From assembly GCA_963675655.1 (NCBI GenBank), contig OY776489.1, positions 1,860,001 through 1,924,000 of the forward strand: DNA of 64,000 bases, given 5' to 3'. Within the stretch, counting starts at the first letter, position 1. The number at the start of each line of letters is the position of its first letter. Source of the stretch: CAXXOK01 sp963675655. GTDB taxonomy: Bacteria > Bacillota > Clostridia > Christensenellales > Aristaeellaceae. Under the pieces are notes generated by a model. That model did no database searches, was not told the DNA's origin, and saw only the letters and a program-made list of their open reading frames with translations. The position numbers were made by a program, and so were the translations under genes. Below, in pieces: positions 16,791 through 26,282 of the stretch.

Positions 16791-19070
16791 ATGTATAAAA
16801 AACAACGTCGGTTAACCATCTTCCTTGCTGTTGTTATGATCGGCTGTATGGCCGTTGCTTATATGTTCGAGTCCCGGCAGAGTAATGCCGTTGACCCGCA
16901 GACAGCCAAAGCGGAAGAAATTGCAGAGAATATCCATGAAACCATCGGGCAGTATCATCATCGAAAACAAAATGCTTTGGCGGCGCTTGCAAACACCGCA
17001 AAGGATACCACGGTAAAAGCGGAATTGGTTTTCCAAGGCCTTTGCGACGCCGCTACGATGAGAAGTCTGCTCGGTTTGCTATCGCAATACGATATAACGC
17101 CGGTTATTTTTGTGACCGAAGCGGATGTGCAAAATCAGCCGGATAGTCTTGCAATCGCTTCGGACGCGGGCAGTATTCTGGGCGTCGTCTATACCGGTGA
17201 GGTTGCACTGGAAAACGATACTGATGCTGATGAAGTGATCACCACCGTTGTACAGGAAGGAATGCTGATACAGGAAACCATCGGCAGATGGCCGACGCAA
17301 ATGTTGGCCCAAGGCACGAGCGGAACGGGGCTACAGGCGCTGGCTTATGCCTGCGGTATGGATACGGTCGTCGTGCCGGCGGAAGTGGTTTCCCTTTCGG
17401 ATATAGCATCTGCGCAGCAGGCGCAGGCAATTGTGAACCGGCTGGCGCGGGGCGCTATTCTTGGTATTGATCTAAGCGATCCCGGCGAATCGCTGGCTGA
17501 ATCTGTTTTTCAACTATGCCTTGCGCTTCGCTCGACCGACCTAACGTTGCAAGCGGAAACGTTATTAAGCAGCAATCCGGCCCTGGCGAAGGCTGTAACG
17601 ATGGTTTATACATCCGAAAGGGCGGCAGCCTTTACATTTTCCTGCCTGGATAACGAGCAGGAGCTGGAATATACATTATCGGCGCTCAAAGACAGCGGTA
17701 TCAAAGCTACTTTTTTTGTGACTCCAAAAGAGGTAGTAGAAAAACCCAAGGAAATTCAAGAAATTATGCAAGATGGCCACGATGTGGGCATTTCTGTTTG
17801 GGCGCCGCTGTATACGGATGCACAATCGATGCTGCTGGACATGCTCACAACGGATGAGATGCTTCGTGACACATACGGGTATACGGGCAATATTGCCATC
17901 CAACCTGCGTATGGGTATATCAACAGTACGCTGAAAACGGCCTGCGGCGCAGGCGGTTACCAGCTGATTTCATACACCATGAATGCGGTACGGACAGAAG
18001 ATGTACGGGCAACGGATGCAGCCGAGATTGCAGACCTTTTATTTCCTCATAATTACAGCGTATTAAAACGCGGCGAGATCGTCCATTTTCAAATGGATCT
18101 GTATCAAAACGATGATCGTGTGATCGGGGATTTGATTCGGTTGATTGTAAAAGAGCATAATATTTATACGATCAAGCCGGTTATGGAAATTGCCCTGAAC
18201 GATCAGCACACCTACCAGTATCCTCTTGCGGATAAGGATATATTACCGGAAGTGAAAGATAAAATTGATACGGGGCAGTTGGTGGGCGATGCGATGGTCA
18301 CCATAGCCAACCGGTATATTGGTACAAAATGGGCGCGTGATTCGTATACATTGCCGGGCTTCAGCAAAATGGAAATGAAGCGGCTGGATACAACCGGGCT
18401 TATTCCCAATGATGAGAATATGGTTTTTCTCTCGTTTGACGATTGGGGTTCTGATCAAGTCATTACCAATATTCTTGATGTGTTGGCAAAACACAATGCA
18501 CAGGCAACGTTTTTTGTGCTTACGCAGCACGTGCCGCAAAACCCGAACCTTCTGCGCGCAATCGCTGATGCAGGGCATACGATTGGCTGTCATTCCAATA
18601 CGCATCTACGGCTGGCAAATGCTTTAGGCAATGCCAAGTACGCTGAGCTGAGCGTTCAGCAGTGTGCGCAGTTGGAAGCGGATTTGGTTACCGCCTATCA
18701 GACGCTTCAATCTATCGTGGGCGATATGATGCACGGGTATCGTCCTTCCCTTTCACGTTTGTTCCGCCCGCCAACGCTTGCTGTGAGCAAAGAAGGATTG
18801 ACGACTGTTTTTGACTGTGGATTTTCGTATTCGGTGTCAGGTAGCTATTCGCCGCAGGATTATTATGCGACCAGTGCAGAATCGCTGGCGGATGGTTTGG
18901 TAAAGAACACGCAAAGCGGAGCCGTATTGGTGCTTCATATGTTAAATAACAGCATTTATACGGCGGAGGCGCTGGATATATATTTAACAGAAATGGAAAG
19001 CGCCCATGCAGATGCCCCCTACCGATTCGTCGGGCTGGACCGTGTATTACTGGATACCGCCGAAGAATAA
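16791..19070 (+). CDS. Membrane-anchored protein with three NodB-like (polysaccharide deacetylase) units, only the last intact
   Basis: The 759-residue protein has an N-terminal hydrophobic anchor (residues 8-24) and an extracytoplasmic body. Residues about 545-755 form a carbohydrate esterase 4 (NodB) domain: FDDWGSD at 549-555 with the metal Asp, CHSNTHL with His601 and His605, and the RPP motif. A second unit at about 280-470 shows the same layout (AFTFSCLDNEQ, IKATFFVTP, VGISVWAPL) but has lost the Asp pair and both His. A first unit at about 75-250 is more diverged (DITPVIFVTEADV, ILGVVYTGEVAL). The product probably deacetylates a cell-wall or surface glycan; the substrate is unknown. 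It stands alone between the mod genes and a repeat-bearing gap. Confidence 0.82.
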   Translation: MYKKQRRLTIFLAVVMIGCMAVAYMFESRQSNAVDPQTAKAEEIAENIHETIGQYHHRKQNALAALANTAKDTTVKAELVFQGLCDAATMRSLLGLLSQYDITPVIFVTEADVQNQPDSLAIASDAGSILGVVYTGEVALENDTDADEVITTVVQEGMLIQETIGRWPTQMLAQGTSGTGLQALAYACGMDTVVVPAEVVSLSDIASAQQAQAIVNRLARGAILGIDLSDPGESLAESVFQLCLALRSTDLTLQAETLLSSNPALAKAVTMVYTSERAAAFTFSCLDNEQELEYTLSALKDSGIKATFFVTPKEVVEKPKEIQEIMQDGHDVGISVWAPLYTDAQSMLLDMLTTDEMLRDTYGYTGNIAIQPAYGYINSTLKTACGAGGYQLISYTMNAVRTEDVRATDAAEIADLLFPHNYSVLKRGEIVHFQMDLYQNDDRVIGDLIRLIVKEHNIYTIKPVMEIALNDQHTYQYPLADKDILPEVKDKIDTGQLVGDAMVTIANRYIGTKWARDSYTLPGFSKMEMKRLDTTGLIPNDENMVFLSFDDWGSDQVITNILDVLAKHNAQATFFVLTQHVPQNPNLLRAIADAGHTIGCHSNTHLRLANALGNAKYAELSVQQCAQLEADLVTAYQTLQSIVGDMMHGYRPSLSRLFRPPTLAVSKEGLTTVFDCGFSYSVSGSYSPQDYYATSAESLADGLVKNTQSGAVLVLHMLNNSIYTAEALDIYLTEMESAHADAPYRFVGLDRVLLDTAEE

Positions 19071-19658
19071 AAACTCCAGCCTGCTGAAAAAAGCCCAATC
19101 GGATTGTCAGTTGCGGGGTGGCGAGGGAAATCACTTACACACGAGCAGCCTGCACCAAAAGACCTGCGCTGTTAACTTCGCAATGGTAAGGGGAGTCACT
19201 TACGCACGAGTAAGCGCCTCTCCTTGCCAGCCTTGTTTCCTAACATCTACATCTTTTAGAACAAGCTGCACATTGAGCGCTGTCTATGGGTGAAGCAGCT
19301 CGTTTATAAAACCAGGTTTAATACTTAGGCGCAGAGTGGTTCCCCTGTATTTGTTGCGCTCTCTATCCGGCCAAGCCTATAAATGGGCTTAAAGTATAAA
19401 TGCCATCCCGTATATCCGCGTGAAACGCGGATAGGCCGGGGCAAGGGCAGTGCTCTTTCCGGGGGTGAGGGGGCGTACCCCCGGCACCAACCGACCCCAA
19501 AGACCTGCGTTGTTAGTATACCGCACTTATAAACAAGCTGGCAGTGTGACGATTAACAAGGGTTGAATGCCAAGGGAGCTCCATAGCACAGCTATGGAGC
19601 TCCCTATATTTATTGGCTTAATTATGTAGATACCGGTGTGGATACAAGACGTTTCCGG
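19071..19658. repeat. Non-coding gap with short direct repeats and hairpins
   Basis: There is no gene in 588 bases. TCACTTACRCACGAG occurs at 19131-19145 and 19196-19210. AAAGACCTGCGYTGTTA occurs at 19158-19174 and 19499-19515 with one difference. Further hairpins include one with AGGGGAG / CTCTCCT arms around 19189-19222, TATCCGCG / CGCGGATA near 19411-19431, and CCGGGGGT / ACCCCCGG near 19458-19483. The pattern suggests a degraded repeat element rather than a regulatory leader. Confidence 0.5.
19573..19605. terminator. Strong hairpin downstream of the ABC exporter operon
   Basis: The perfect 15-bp stem AGGGAGCTCCATAGC with an ACA loop is followed on the plus strand by TATATTTATT. It lies 54 bases beyond the stop of the minus-strand ABC gene and faces the plus-strand gap, so it may stop transcription from both sides. 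The T tail fits plus-strand termination better. Confidence 0.65.
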
Positions 19659-21545
19659 TTATGCTACCTGATCAAACTGGCTGTTGTACAGTTCGGCATA
19701 GAAGCCTTTCTGTGCCAGTAGTTCCTCGTGGTTGCCGCTTTCCACAATATCGCCATCCTTAAGTACTAAAATCAAATCGGCATTCTTAATGGTGGACAGG
19801 CGGTGCGCAATCACAAACGAGGTGCGGCCGTGGGTCAGCTTATCCATGGCGCGCTGCACAATACGCTCGGTACGTGTATCCACGGAGCTTGTCGCTTCAT
19901 CCAGAATGAGGAAGGGCGCGTTGCGGATCATAGCGCGTGCGATGGTGATCAGCTGCTTTTGCCCTTCGGACAGGCTGGTTTTCGCGTCCAGCACGGTATC
20001 GTAACCGTCCGGCAGCGTGCGGATGAAGTGGTGCAGGCCGACGGTTTTGCTGGCTGCGATGACTTCCTCGTCGGTTACGTTTGGCTTGCCGTAGGCAATG
20101 TTATCGCGGATGGTGCCTTCAAACAGCCACGTATCCTGCAATACCATGCCGAACTGGTCATGTACCGCACTGCGGGACATGGCACTGATGGGTGTACCAT
20201 CCAGTAAAATCTCGCCGCCGTCCACCTCGTAAAAGCGCATCACCAGATTGACAATTGTGGTTTTACCTGCGCCGGTGGGACCGACAATGGCAACCTTCTG
20301 CCCTGCTTTTACCTTGGCGGAAAAATCGTGGATGATGGTCTTATCCGGCGAATAGCCGAAGGTGACATGCTTAAACTCCATATCGCCATGGACGTTGGAT
20401 AAGGTAAGGGTTTTACCGCTTTCGTCGGCCAGTTCCTTCTCATCTAAAAACTCGAATACGCGCTCGCCCGCCGCCGCGGTGCGCTGCAGGTTATTAAACG
20501 CCTGCGCGATCTGCGAAAGGGGCTGGGTAAACAGGCGGACGTACAGCATAAAGGCAACGATGACGCCAAAGCTGATCACGCCGTTCATGGTTAGCGCCGC
20601 ACCGACAACGCAGACTGCCACATACCCAAGGTTACCCACAAAGGTCATCAGCGGCATCATCAGGCCGGAGAGAAATTGCGATTTCCATGCGTTGTTGTAT
20701 AAATCGGTATTGATGGTTTCAAACGTTTCCTTGGCTTTGCGATCACCGTTATATACTTTTACGACGTTGTGGCCGGTGTAGATTTCCTCAATATGGCCGT
20801 TGATGGAGCCCAGCGCATTCTGCTGGCCGGAGAAATATTTTTGGGATTTGCGCATGAGCACCATCATCAGCACAAAACCCAGCAGGCTGGTGCCGATGGC
20901 GGTAACCGCCATAATCCAGTTGTTGTAGAACATCATCACCAGCGAACCGACAAACATCGTCAGTGCCGATACCAGCGCGCCGACGCTCTGGTTCAGCGTT
21001 TGGCCAATGGCGTCCACATCGTTGGTCACACGGCTGAGAATGTTGCCGTAACTGGTGGAGTCGAAGTATTTCAGCGGCAGTTTGTTCATCTTATAGGAGA
21101 TATCCGTGCGCATCCGCTTGGAAATCTTCTGCGTGATGGTTGCCATGATGTAGCTTTGGAAAAAGTTCAGCACCGTAGCGCTGCCGTACAGGGCGATCAG
21201 CGTCCAGCCAATGGTTGCGACGGCTGTTAGGTCGATACCGCCGAGGGGAGAAAGCCCTTTGGTGATTTCGTTGGTCAGGGTTTTCAGTTTGTCCGGGCCG
21301 ATTATTTGCAGCAACGTGCCCGCCGTGGCGGCGATCAGCGCGACAATAATGCCGGGCAAGTATTGTTTACAATAGGCGATCAGGCGGCGCATGGTAGCCT
21401 TGAAGCGCTTGGGTTTTTCCACCACGCCGCCCATGGGGCCGTGGCCGCCCATCGGCCCGCGTCCCATCATGGGCCCTCGGCCCATCGTCGGGCCGTGTTT
21501 TTGTTCGCCGGCGGCGCCGGGCATAGTTTGCTTTTGTTCACTCAT
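19659..21545 (-). CDS. ABC exporter half-transporter (ATP-binding/permease), second of a pair
   Basis: At 628 residues, this is a fused exporter with six predicted membrane spans in the first 330 residues and then a nucleotide-binding domain. That domain has Walker A GPTGAGKTT, signature LSEGQKQLITIARAM and Walker B FLILDEATSSVD. The first 40 residues are a low-complexity Met/Gly/Pro repeat (GRGPMMGRGPMGGHGPMGG) ahead of the first span. It would form a heterodimer with the gene upstream, as in multidrug exporters of the LmrCD/YheIH kind. The substrate is unknown. It overlaps the partner gene by 4 bases (ATGA) and sits in a MarR-controlled operon. Confidence 0.9.
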   Translation of the reverse strand: MSEQKQTMPGAAGEQKHGPTMGRGPMMGRGPMGGHGPMGGVVEKPKRFKATMRRLIAYCKQYLPGIIVALIAATAGTLLQIIGPDKLKTLTNEITKGLSPLGGIDLTAVATIGWTLIALYGSATVLNFFQSYIMATITQKISKRMRTDISYKMNKLPLKYFDSTSYGNILSRVTNDVDAIGQTLNQSVGALVSALTMFVGSLVMMFYNNWIMAVTAIGTSLLGFVLMMVLMRKSQKYFSGQQNALGSINGHIEEIYTGHNVVKVYNGDRKAKETFETINTDLYNNAWKSQFLSGLMMPLMTFVGNLGYVAVCVVGAALTMNGVISFGVIVAFMLYVRLFTQPLSQIAQAFNNLQRTAAAGERVFEFLDEKELADESGKTLTLSNVHGDMEFKHVTFGYSPDKTIIHDFSAKVKAGQKVAIVGPTGAGKTTIVNLVMRFYEVDGGEILLDGTPISAMSRSAVHDQFGMVLQDTWLFEGTIRDNIAYGKPNVTDEEVIAASKTVGLHHFIRTLPDGYDTVLDAKTSLSEGQKQLITIARAMIRNAPFLILDEATSSVDTRTERIVQRAMDKLTHGRTSFVIAHRLSTIKNADLILVLKDGDIVESGNHEELLAQKGFYAELYNSQFDQVA

Positions 21546-23302
21546 ACGGCCAATTCCTCCTCGCTCAACTGTGACGTGGCAATTTCGCGGTAGACATCGC
21601 AGGTTTTCAGCAGCTCCTTGTGGGTGCCGATGCCAACAACATTACCCTCGTCCAGCACGACGATTTTTTCCGCGTTCATAATGGTGCCGATACGCTGGGC
21701 GACGATCATGCTGGTGACGCCTGCGGTTTCTCGCTTGAGCGCTTCGCGCAGCTGGCGATCGGTGCGGTAATCCAGCGCGGAGAAGCTATCGTCAAAAATG
21801 TAGATTTCTGGCTTGCGGCATACGGCGCGCGCAATGGAGAGGCGCTGCTTTTGTCCGCCGGATACGTTGGTACCGCCCTGCGCAATATCTGCATCGTATG
21901 AATCATCCATCTTTTCTACAAACTCTGTTGCCTGCGCAATGGCAATGGCGCGTTTTACATCGTCCGTATCGGCCGGGCCCTGCCCGTTATCGCCGTAGGC
22001 GACGTTGCTTGCGACGGTGCCCATAAACATAACAGCTTTCTGGGGTACGTAGCCGATTTTATTATTCAGCTCAGCCTGCTGATATTCTTTTACGTTCAAG
22101 CCGTCCACCAGCACTTCGCCGCTGGTGGCGTCAAAGAAACGCGGCACCAGATTGATAACCGTGCTCTTACCGCTGCCGGTGGAACCGATAAAGGCGATGG
22201 TTTCGCCCTTTTTCACGGAAAAGCTAACGTCATGCAGCACATCCTCGGATGCGCCGGGGTAGCGGAAGCTGACGTGGTTAAAGGTGACTTCGCCTTCCAT
22301 GCCGGGCTTGCCGTTTGCCTGACGGCCTTCGATGATGGTGGGTTCGGTATCCAGCACTTCGTTAATACGCTTGGCCGATACCATGGCGCGCGGCAGCAGT
22401 ACGAATACCATTACCAGCATCATCAGCGACATGATGACCTGCATGGCGTAGGAGGAGAACACGACCATGTTGGAAAACAGGGTGAGTTTCGCAAAAAGCT
22501 GCGCAGCGTTGATCAGGTAAGCGCCGATCCAGTATATCGCCAGTGTAAGGCCGCTCATGACGGCGGTCATCACCGGCATCAGAATGGCCATGCTGCGGCT
22601 GGTAAACAGCTGGTTGCGCGTTAATTCTTCGTTGGCGGTTTCAAACTTGCCGTTTTGATAATCCTCGGCGTTATAAGCGCGCACGACGCGCACACCGGTG
22701 AGGTTTTCCATGGTAACGCGGTTGAGGTTATCGGTCAGGGTTTGCATCATCTTGAACTTCGGCAGTACGAAGATGAGCAGCAGCGTCATCATCACCAATA
22801 CGACGAGCATCGCAACGCCGGTAGCCAGCGTCCATTCGTACCCTTTTCCGGCGATTTTTAAAACCGCCCATACGGCCATGATCGGAGCGCGGATGATGAT
22901 TTGCAGCCCCATAGTCACCAAAATCTGGATTTGGGTAACGTCGTTGGTAGAGCGGGTAATGAGGCTTGCGGTGGAAAAATGGCTGATCTCTTCCATGGAG
23001 AAGCTTTGCACCTTGTCAAACTGCAAGCTGCGCAGCCGCTGGGAAAACGAGGCCGCGATGCGGGCGGCGAAAAAGCCGACGATAGCGGCGGAGACGAACG
23101 TACCCAGCGCGCACAGCAGCATGTAGCCGCCTTGCAGCCAGATTTCGCCAATGTTGCTGCCCTTGGTTTGGGTAAGTACGGTAATGCGGGACATATAATC
23201 CGGCAGCTTCAGGTTTAACCATACCTGAATGACAATGAAAACGAAGCTTACGGCGATCTGAACCCATTCCGAGCGGTTCAGCCGTCTGAGAATTTTAGCC
23301 AT
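21542..23302 (-). CDS. ABC exporter half-transporter (ATP-binding/permease), first of a pair
   Basis: This 586-residue exporter half starts at ATG 23302 (MAKILRRLNRSEW) behind AAAGGAAGAGG; a GTG 24 bases upstream is less likely. Six membrane spans are followed by a nucleotide-binding domain with GSTGSGKST, NVSGGQKQRLSIARAV and IYIFDDSFSALD. The Walker B segment ends in D-D rather than E-D, the degenerate catalytic site typical of one half of heterodimeric exporters. The neighbouring half has the normal Glu. Drug or lipid export is likely, and the MarR gene upstream suggests induction by a toxic compound. Confidence 0.9.
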   Translation of the reverse strand: MAKILRRLNRSEWVQIAVSFVFIVIQVWLNLKLPDYMSRITVLTQTKGSNIGEIWLQGGYMLLCALGTFVSAAIVGFFAARIAASFSQRLRSLQFDKVQSFSMEEISHFSTASLITRSTNDVTQIQILVTMGLQIIIRAPIMAVWAVLKIAGKGYEWTLATGVAMLVVLVMMTLLLIFVLPKFKMMQTLTDNLNRVTMENLTGVRVVRAYNAEDYQNGKFETANEELTRNQLFTSRSMAILMPVMTAVMSGLTLAIYWIGAYLINAAQLFAKLTLFSNMVVFSSYAMQVIMSLMMLVMVFVLLPRAMVSAKRINEVLDTEPTIIEGRQANGKPGMEGEVTFNHVSFRYPGASEDVLHDVSFSVKKGETIAFIGSTGSGKSTVINLVPRFFDATSGEVLVDGLNVKEYQQAELNNKIGYVPQKAVMFMGTVASNVAYGDNGQGPADTDDVKRAIAIAQATEFVEKMDDSYDADIAQGGTNVSGGQKQRLSIARAVCRKPEIYIFDDSFSALDYRTDRQLREALKRETAGVTSMIVAQRIGTIMNAEKIVVLDEGNVVGIGTHKELLKTCDVYREIATSQLSEEELAV

Positions 23303-23482
23303 AACCTCTTCCTTTCTTTCAAACACAACATCACGGTAAACGTTGATAGGTTTTTTCGTGTTCTGTCAGGGGTATCGTACCGACGCGGGGCTGCCGTTTT
23401 CACGGCGCTGCGCCGCGCAATCCGGTTTGCACCCGGGCGGAGAAGAACCCGGCAGTACACAGGGGCTGTTATCAGCGTTTGC

Positions 23483-23977
23483 CTAGGAACGGGCGGGGGG
23501 CTTGCGCCTGTGCCCATGCCCGGCTTCGCAATGGCAATGTTCGTGTAGGTTGGAGTGCATCTCCACAACGATCCTTGCCACTTTACCGGAAAGCCGCACA
23601 AACTCGCGCGCATCCTCTTCACCCAGCGTCTCAAGCATCTGCACCATATGCTCGGACATGGCTTGCTGCCCGCGTTTGGCGGCGGAAAGGCCTTCCTCCG
23701 TAAGGTGCACGATGATCCTGCGGCGATCCGCCGGATCGATCTGCCGGGTTACGAGCCCTTTACGTTCCAATGTATTCAGCGTCGCGGCCATCCGCGCGCT
23801 GCTGATGTTCATTGCCTGGCTGATCTCGCTGGGCAGCCCGGGACCCTTGTGTTGAAACACATACTGCAGCACAAAGGCTTCGCCGCGCATACGGTCACCC
23901 AATTCCCGGTGCGGTTTGCTCTTGTTCATCAAATACATGCTGTACATCAGTTCTTGTGCCAACGCGTGATAATCCAT
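23483..23977 (-). CDS. MarR-family transcriptional regulator with a His/Cys-rich tail
   Basis: This winged-helix regulator has 164 residues. The DNA-binding part reads ISQAMNISSARMAATLNTLE, and the wing DPADRRRIIVHLTEEG is typical of MarR. ATG 23977 was chosen because AAGGAGG lies 6 bases before it, whereas the in-frame ATG at 23983 touches that site. The C-terminus is unusual: HSNLHEHCHCEAGHGHRR carries six His and two Cys and could bind a metal. It probably represses its own operon and the two exporter genes downstream; the 180-base gap to the exporter has no separate strong promoter that I could see. Confidence 0.88.
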   Translation of the reverse strand: MDYHALAQELMYSMYLMNKSKPHRELGDRMRGEAFVLQYVFQHKGPGLPSEISQAMNISSARMAATLNTLERKGLVTRQIDPADRRRIIVHLTEEGLSAAKRGQQAMSEHMVQMLETLGEEDAREFVRLSGKVARIVVEMHSNLHEHCHCEAGHGHRRKPPARS

Positions 23978-24016
23978 AGCCATCCTCCTTGGATCAAATT
24001 AACGAACACCGTTAGT

Positions 24017-24045
24017 AATATAATAGTGTTAGTTATTAATGTCAA
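24017..24045 (-). promoter_or_regulatory. Promoter of the marR-ABC exporter operon
   Basis: On the minus strand TTGACA (24040-24045) and TATATT (24017-24022) are exactly 17 bases apart. The interval and its downstream flank hold two copies of an ACTAAC-containing half site and AACAC / GTGTT arms, a plausible binding site for the MarR product. Confidence 0.7.
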
Positions 24046-24138
24046 TCCATTTTACGCATTTTTAATAGAATTCTCATTTTGTTTACAATTACGGGGGTGT
24101 GGTAGGAACGAAAATAAAAAACTTCATATGGATTGTAA

Positions 24139-24174
24139 ATTTGTCGGTACAAATCGGGAAAAATACGGTATAAT
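24139..24174 (+). promoter_or_regulatory. araA promoter overlapped by an AraR-like operator
   Basis: ATTTGTCGGTACAAAT (24139-24154) closely follows the ATTTGT-N4-ACAAAT form of AraR operators known in Bacillus subtilis. TATAAT lies at 24169-24174, and a weak -35 (GGTACA, 24146-24151) at 17-base spacing falls inside the operator. This predicts arabinose-relieved repression. No araR is in the window. The leader to araA is about 165 nt. Confidence 0.65.
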
Positions 24175-24349
24175 GTTGTTTGGATGAAAAGACCGTTTAC
24201 AGCTGGGGCGGCGTGTGTAGCCGGAAGCGGAAAAGCCGATATACAAACGCTTCTAGCATGATATGACAAATGGAGTATACGGCTTTTCAACAAGTGGGCT
24301 TATCAAAGCCTGATAAAAAAGTAATCATAACAAATTAGGAGGTAACGAT

Positions 24350-25822
24350 ATGTTCAAGGATTATGAATTTTGGTTCGTTGTCGGCTCGCAGTTCCTCTAC
24401 GGCCCCAAAGTACTGGATACCGTAGCTGCGCGCGCCGCTGAAATGGCGGAGAGGATGAACGCAGGCGGCAAACTGCCCTGCAAGATCGTCTACAAAGTAA
24501 CGGCCAAGACCAATGCGGAAGTCACTAAAATTGTGCAGCAAGCCAATTATGATGACCGCTGCGCGGGCATCATCACATGGTGTCACACCTTCAGCCCCAG
24601 CAAAATGTGGATTAACGGCCTCAGTGCCCTGCAAAAACCCTACTGCCATCTGGCGACGCAGTACGGCATGGAAATTCCCAATGAAGAGATCGACATGGAC
24701 TTTATGAATCTGAACCAGGCGGCGCACGGTGACCGTGAGCACGGATTCATTGCCGCGCGGCTGCGCATGCCCCGCAAGGTGGTTGCAGGATACTGGCAGG
24801 ACGAGGACGTACAAAAGCGGCTGGGCGAGTGGATGCGCGCCGCGGTCGGCGTGGCTTTCTCCAAGAGTTTGAAGGTAATGCGCTTTGGCGATAACATGCG
24901 CGAAGTGGCTGTGACCGAAGGCGATAAGGTAGAAACGCAAATCAAGCTGGGCTGGCAGGTAAACACATGGCCGGTCGGCACGCTGGTAGAAACAATGGAC
25001 GCGGTAACCGAGGCGGAAATAGACGCTTTGATGGCCGAGTACGAGGCGCAGTATACCGTTAACACCGAAAACACCGAGGCGATCCGCTATCAGGCGCGAG
25101 AAGAAATCGCCATGAAAAAGATGCTGGATGCAGAAGGCTGCAAAGCCTACTCCAACACCTTCCAGGATTTGTATGGTATGAAACAGCTGCCCGGGCTGGC
25201 CTCCCAGCACCTGATGGCGCAGGGCTATGGCTACGGCGGCGAGGGCGACTGGAAGGTAGCCGCCATGACCGCAATTATGAAGGCGATGAGCGAAGGGCAA
25301 ACCGGCGGTACCGCCTTTATGGAGGATTATACCTATCATCTGGTCAAGGGCAGCGAGTTTAGCCTCGGCGCGCACATGCTGGAGGTATGCCCGTCGCTGG
25401 CGGCGGACAAGCCCCGCATCGAAGTGCATCCGTTGGGTATCGGCGACCGTGAGGACCCCGCCCGTCTGGTGTTTGAAGGGCACGAGGGCAAGGCCATCGT
25501 GGTCAGCCTGATCGATATGGGCGGCCGTATGCGCCTGATCTGTCAGGATATTGAGTGCATTAAGCCGATTATGGAAATGCCCAATCTGCCTGTGGCACGC
25601 GTAATGTGGAAACCCATGCCCAGCCTGACGACCGGTATCGAATGCTGGATTACCGCGGGCGGCGCGCACCATACCGTGCTCTCCTACGATGTTACGGCTG
25701 AGCAGATGCGGGAATGGGCGACCATGATGGGCATTGAGTATGTACACATCGGCGCCGATACCACCCCCGAAAAATTGGAGGACGACCTGTTCCTTAAAGA
25801 TTTGGCCTGGAAGCTGCGCTAA
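24350..25822 (+). CDS. araA: L-arabinose isomerase
   Basis: This full-length enzyme of 490 residues converts L-arabinose to L-ribulose in the cytoplasm. The start ATG 24350 follows TTAGGAGGT. Metal and catalytic residues are in place: Glu298 (GGEGDWK), Glu325 (TAFMEDYTYH), His342 (LGAHMLE) and His441 (ITAGGAHHTV). It stands alone here, without araB or araD, so the rest of the pathway must lie elsewhere. The AraR-like operator upstream supports the assignment. Confidence 0.97.
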   Translation: MFKDYEFWFVVGSQFLYGPKVLDTVAARAAEMAERMNAGGKLPCKIVYKVTAKTNAEVTKIVQQANYDDRCAGIITWCHTFSPSKMWINGLSALQKPYCHLATQYGMEIPNEEIDMDFMNLNQAAHGDREHGFIAARLRMPRKVVAGYWQDEDVQKRLGEWMRAAVGVAFSKSLKVMRFGDNMREVAVTEGDKVETQIKLGWQVNTWPVGTLVETMDAVTEAEIDALMAEYEAQYTVNTENTEAIRYQAREEIAMKKMLDAEGCKAYSNTFQDLYGMKQLPGLASQHLMAQGYGYGGEGDWKVAAMTAIMKAMSEGQTGGTAFMEDYTYHLVKGSEFSLGAHMLEVCPSLAADKPRIEVHPLGIGDREDPARLVFEGHEGKAIVVSLIDMGGRMRLICQDIECIKPIMEMPNLPVARVMWKPMPSLTTGIECWITAGGAHHTVLSYDVTAEQMREWATMMGIEYVHIGADTTPEKLEDDLFLKDLAWKLR

Positions 25823-26282
25823 GCGCTGACCGATATCCCCCGTACATCGCCGGAATGTTTTTTACGATGGATAGGATACTTTACCATAACAGCGGTATTG
25901 CCGCAGTATGGAAAGGAAGCAGAGCCACGTAAAATGCAGCCTGCGGTGTACGGTTTTTTTGCGTCCGTTGATGCACAAAGAGGTAAAATAAATGGTTCCA
26001 AAGGATCGGCCGCCATAGGAAGCACAACCAACGGAGGCGTGCTGGCCGCTCGTTTTGAGCCTGCGGGAAGAGGGCGGTGCTTGTTTGTGGCGTTTTTTAT
26101 TTTTTGTGCCGGATGGAACAGCCGGTGAAAAACCGGACGATGAAACCGGCTTCGCATCTTGGAAAAAGCCTTATGGAAAAAGGCTTTCCAAAGATCGTGG
26201 CCGCCCGTTTAAAGCCTTTGCTGCGCAAGGAGACGGGGCTTTGCACAACGCTGGTGATTCCTTTGCGATTGCTATGTAAGGA
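25823..26282. other. Gap after araA
   Basis: About 460 bases without a supported gene. A hairpin with CCATA / TATGG and GCGG / CCGC arms lies near 25881-25908. AAGCCTT / AAGGCTT arms occur near 26165-26186. The short open frames here have no ribosome site or family resemblance. It may contain the araA terminator, but no clean stem with a T run was found. Confidence 0.4.

Noticed and set aside
21542..23302. DD instead of DE in Walker B as a defect
   Set aside because: Heterodimeric exporters normally have one degenerate site, and the partner half has the normal residue.
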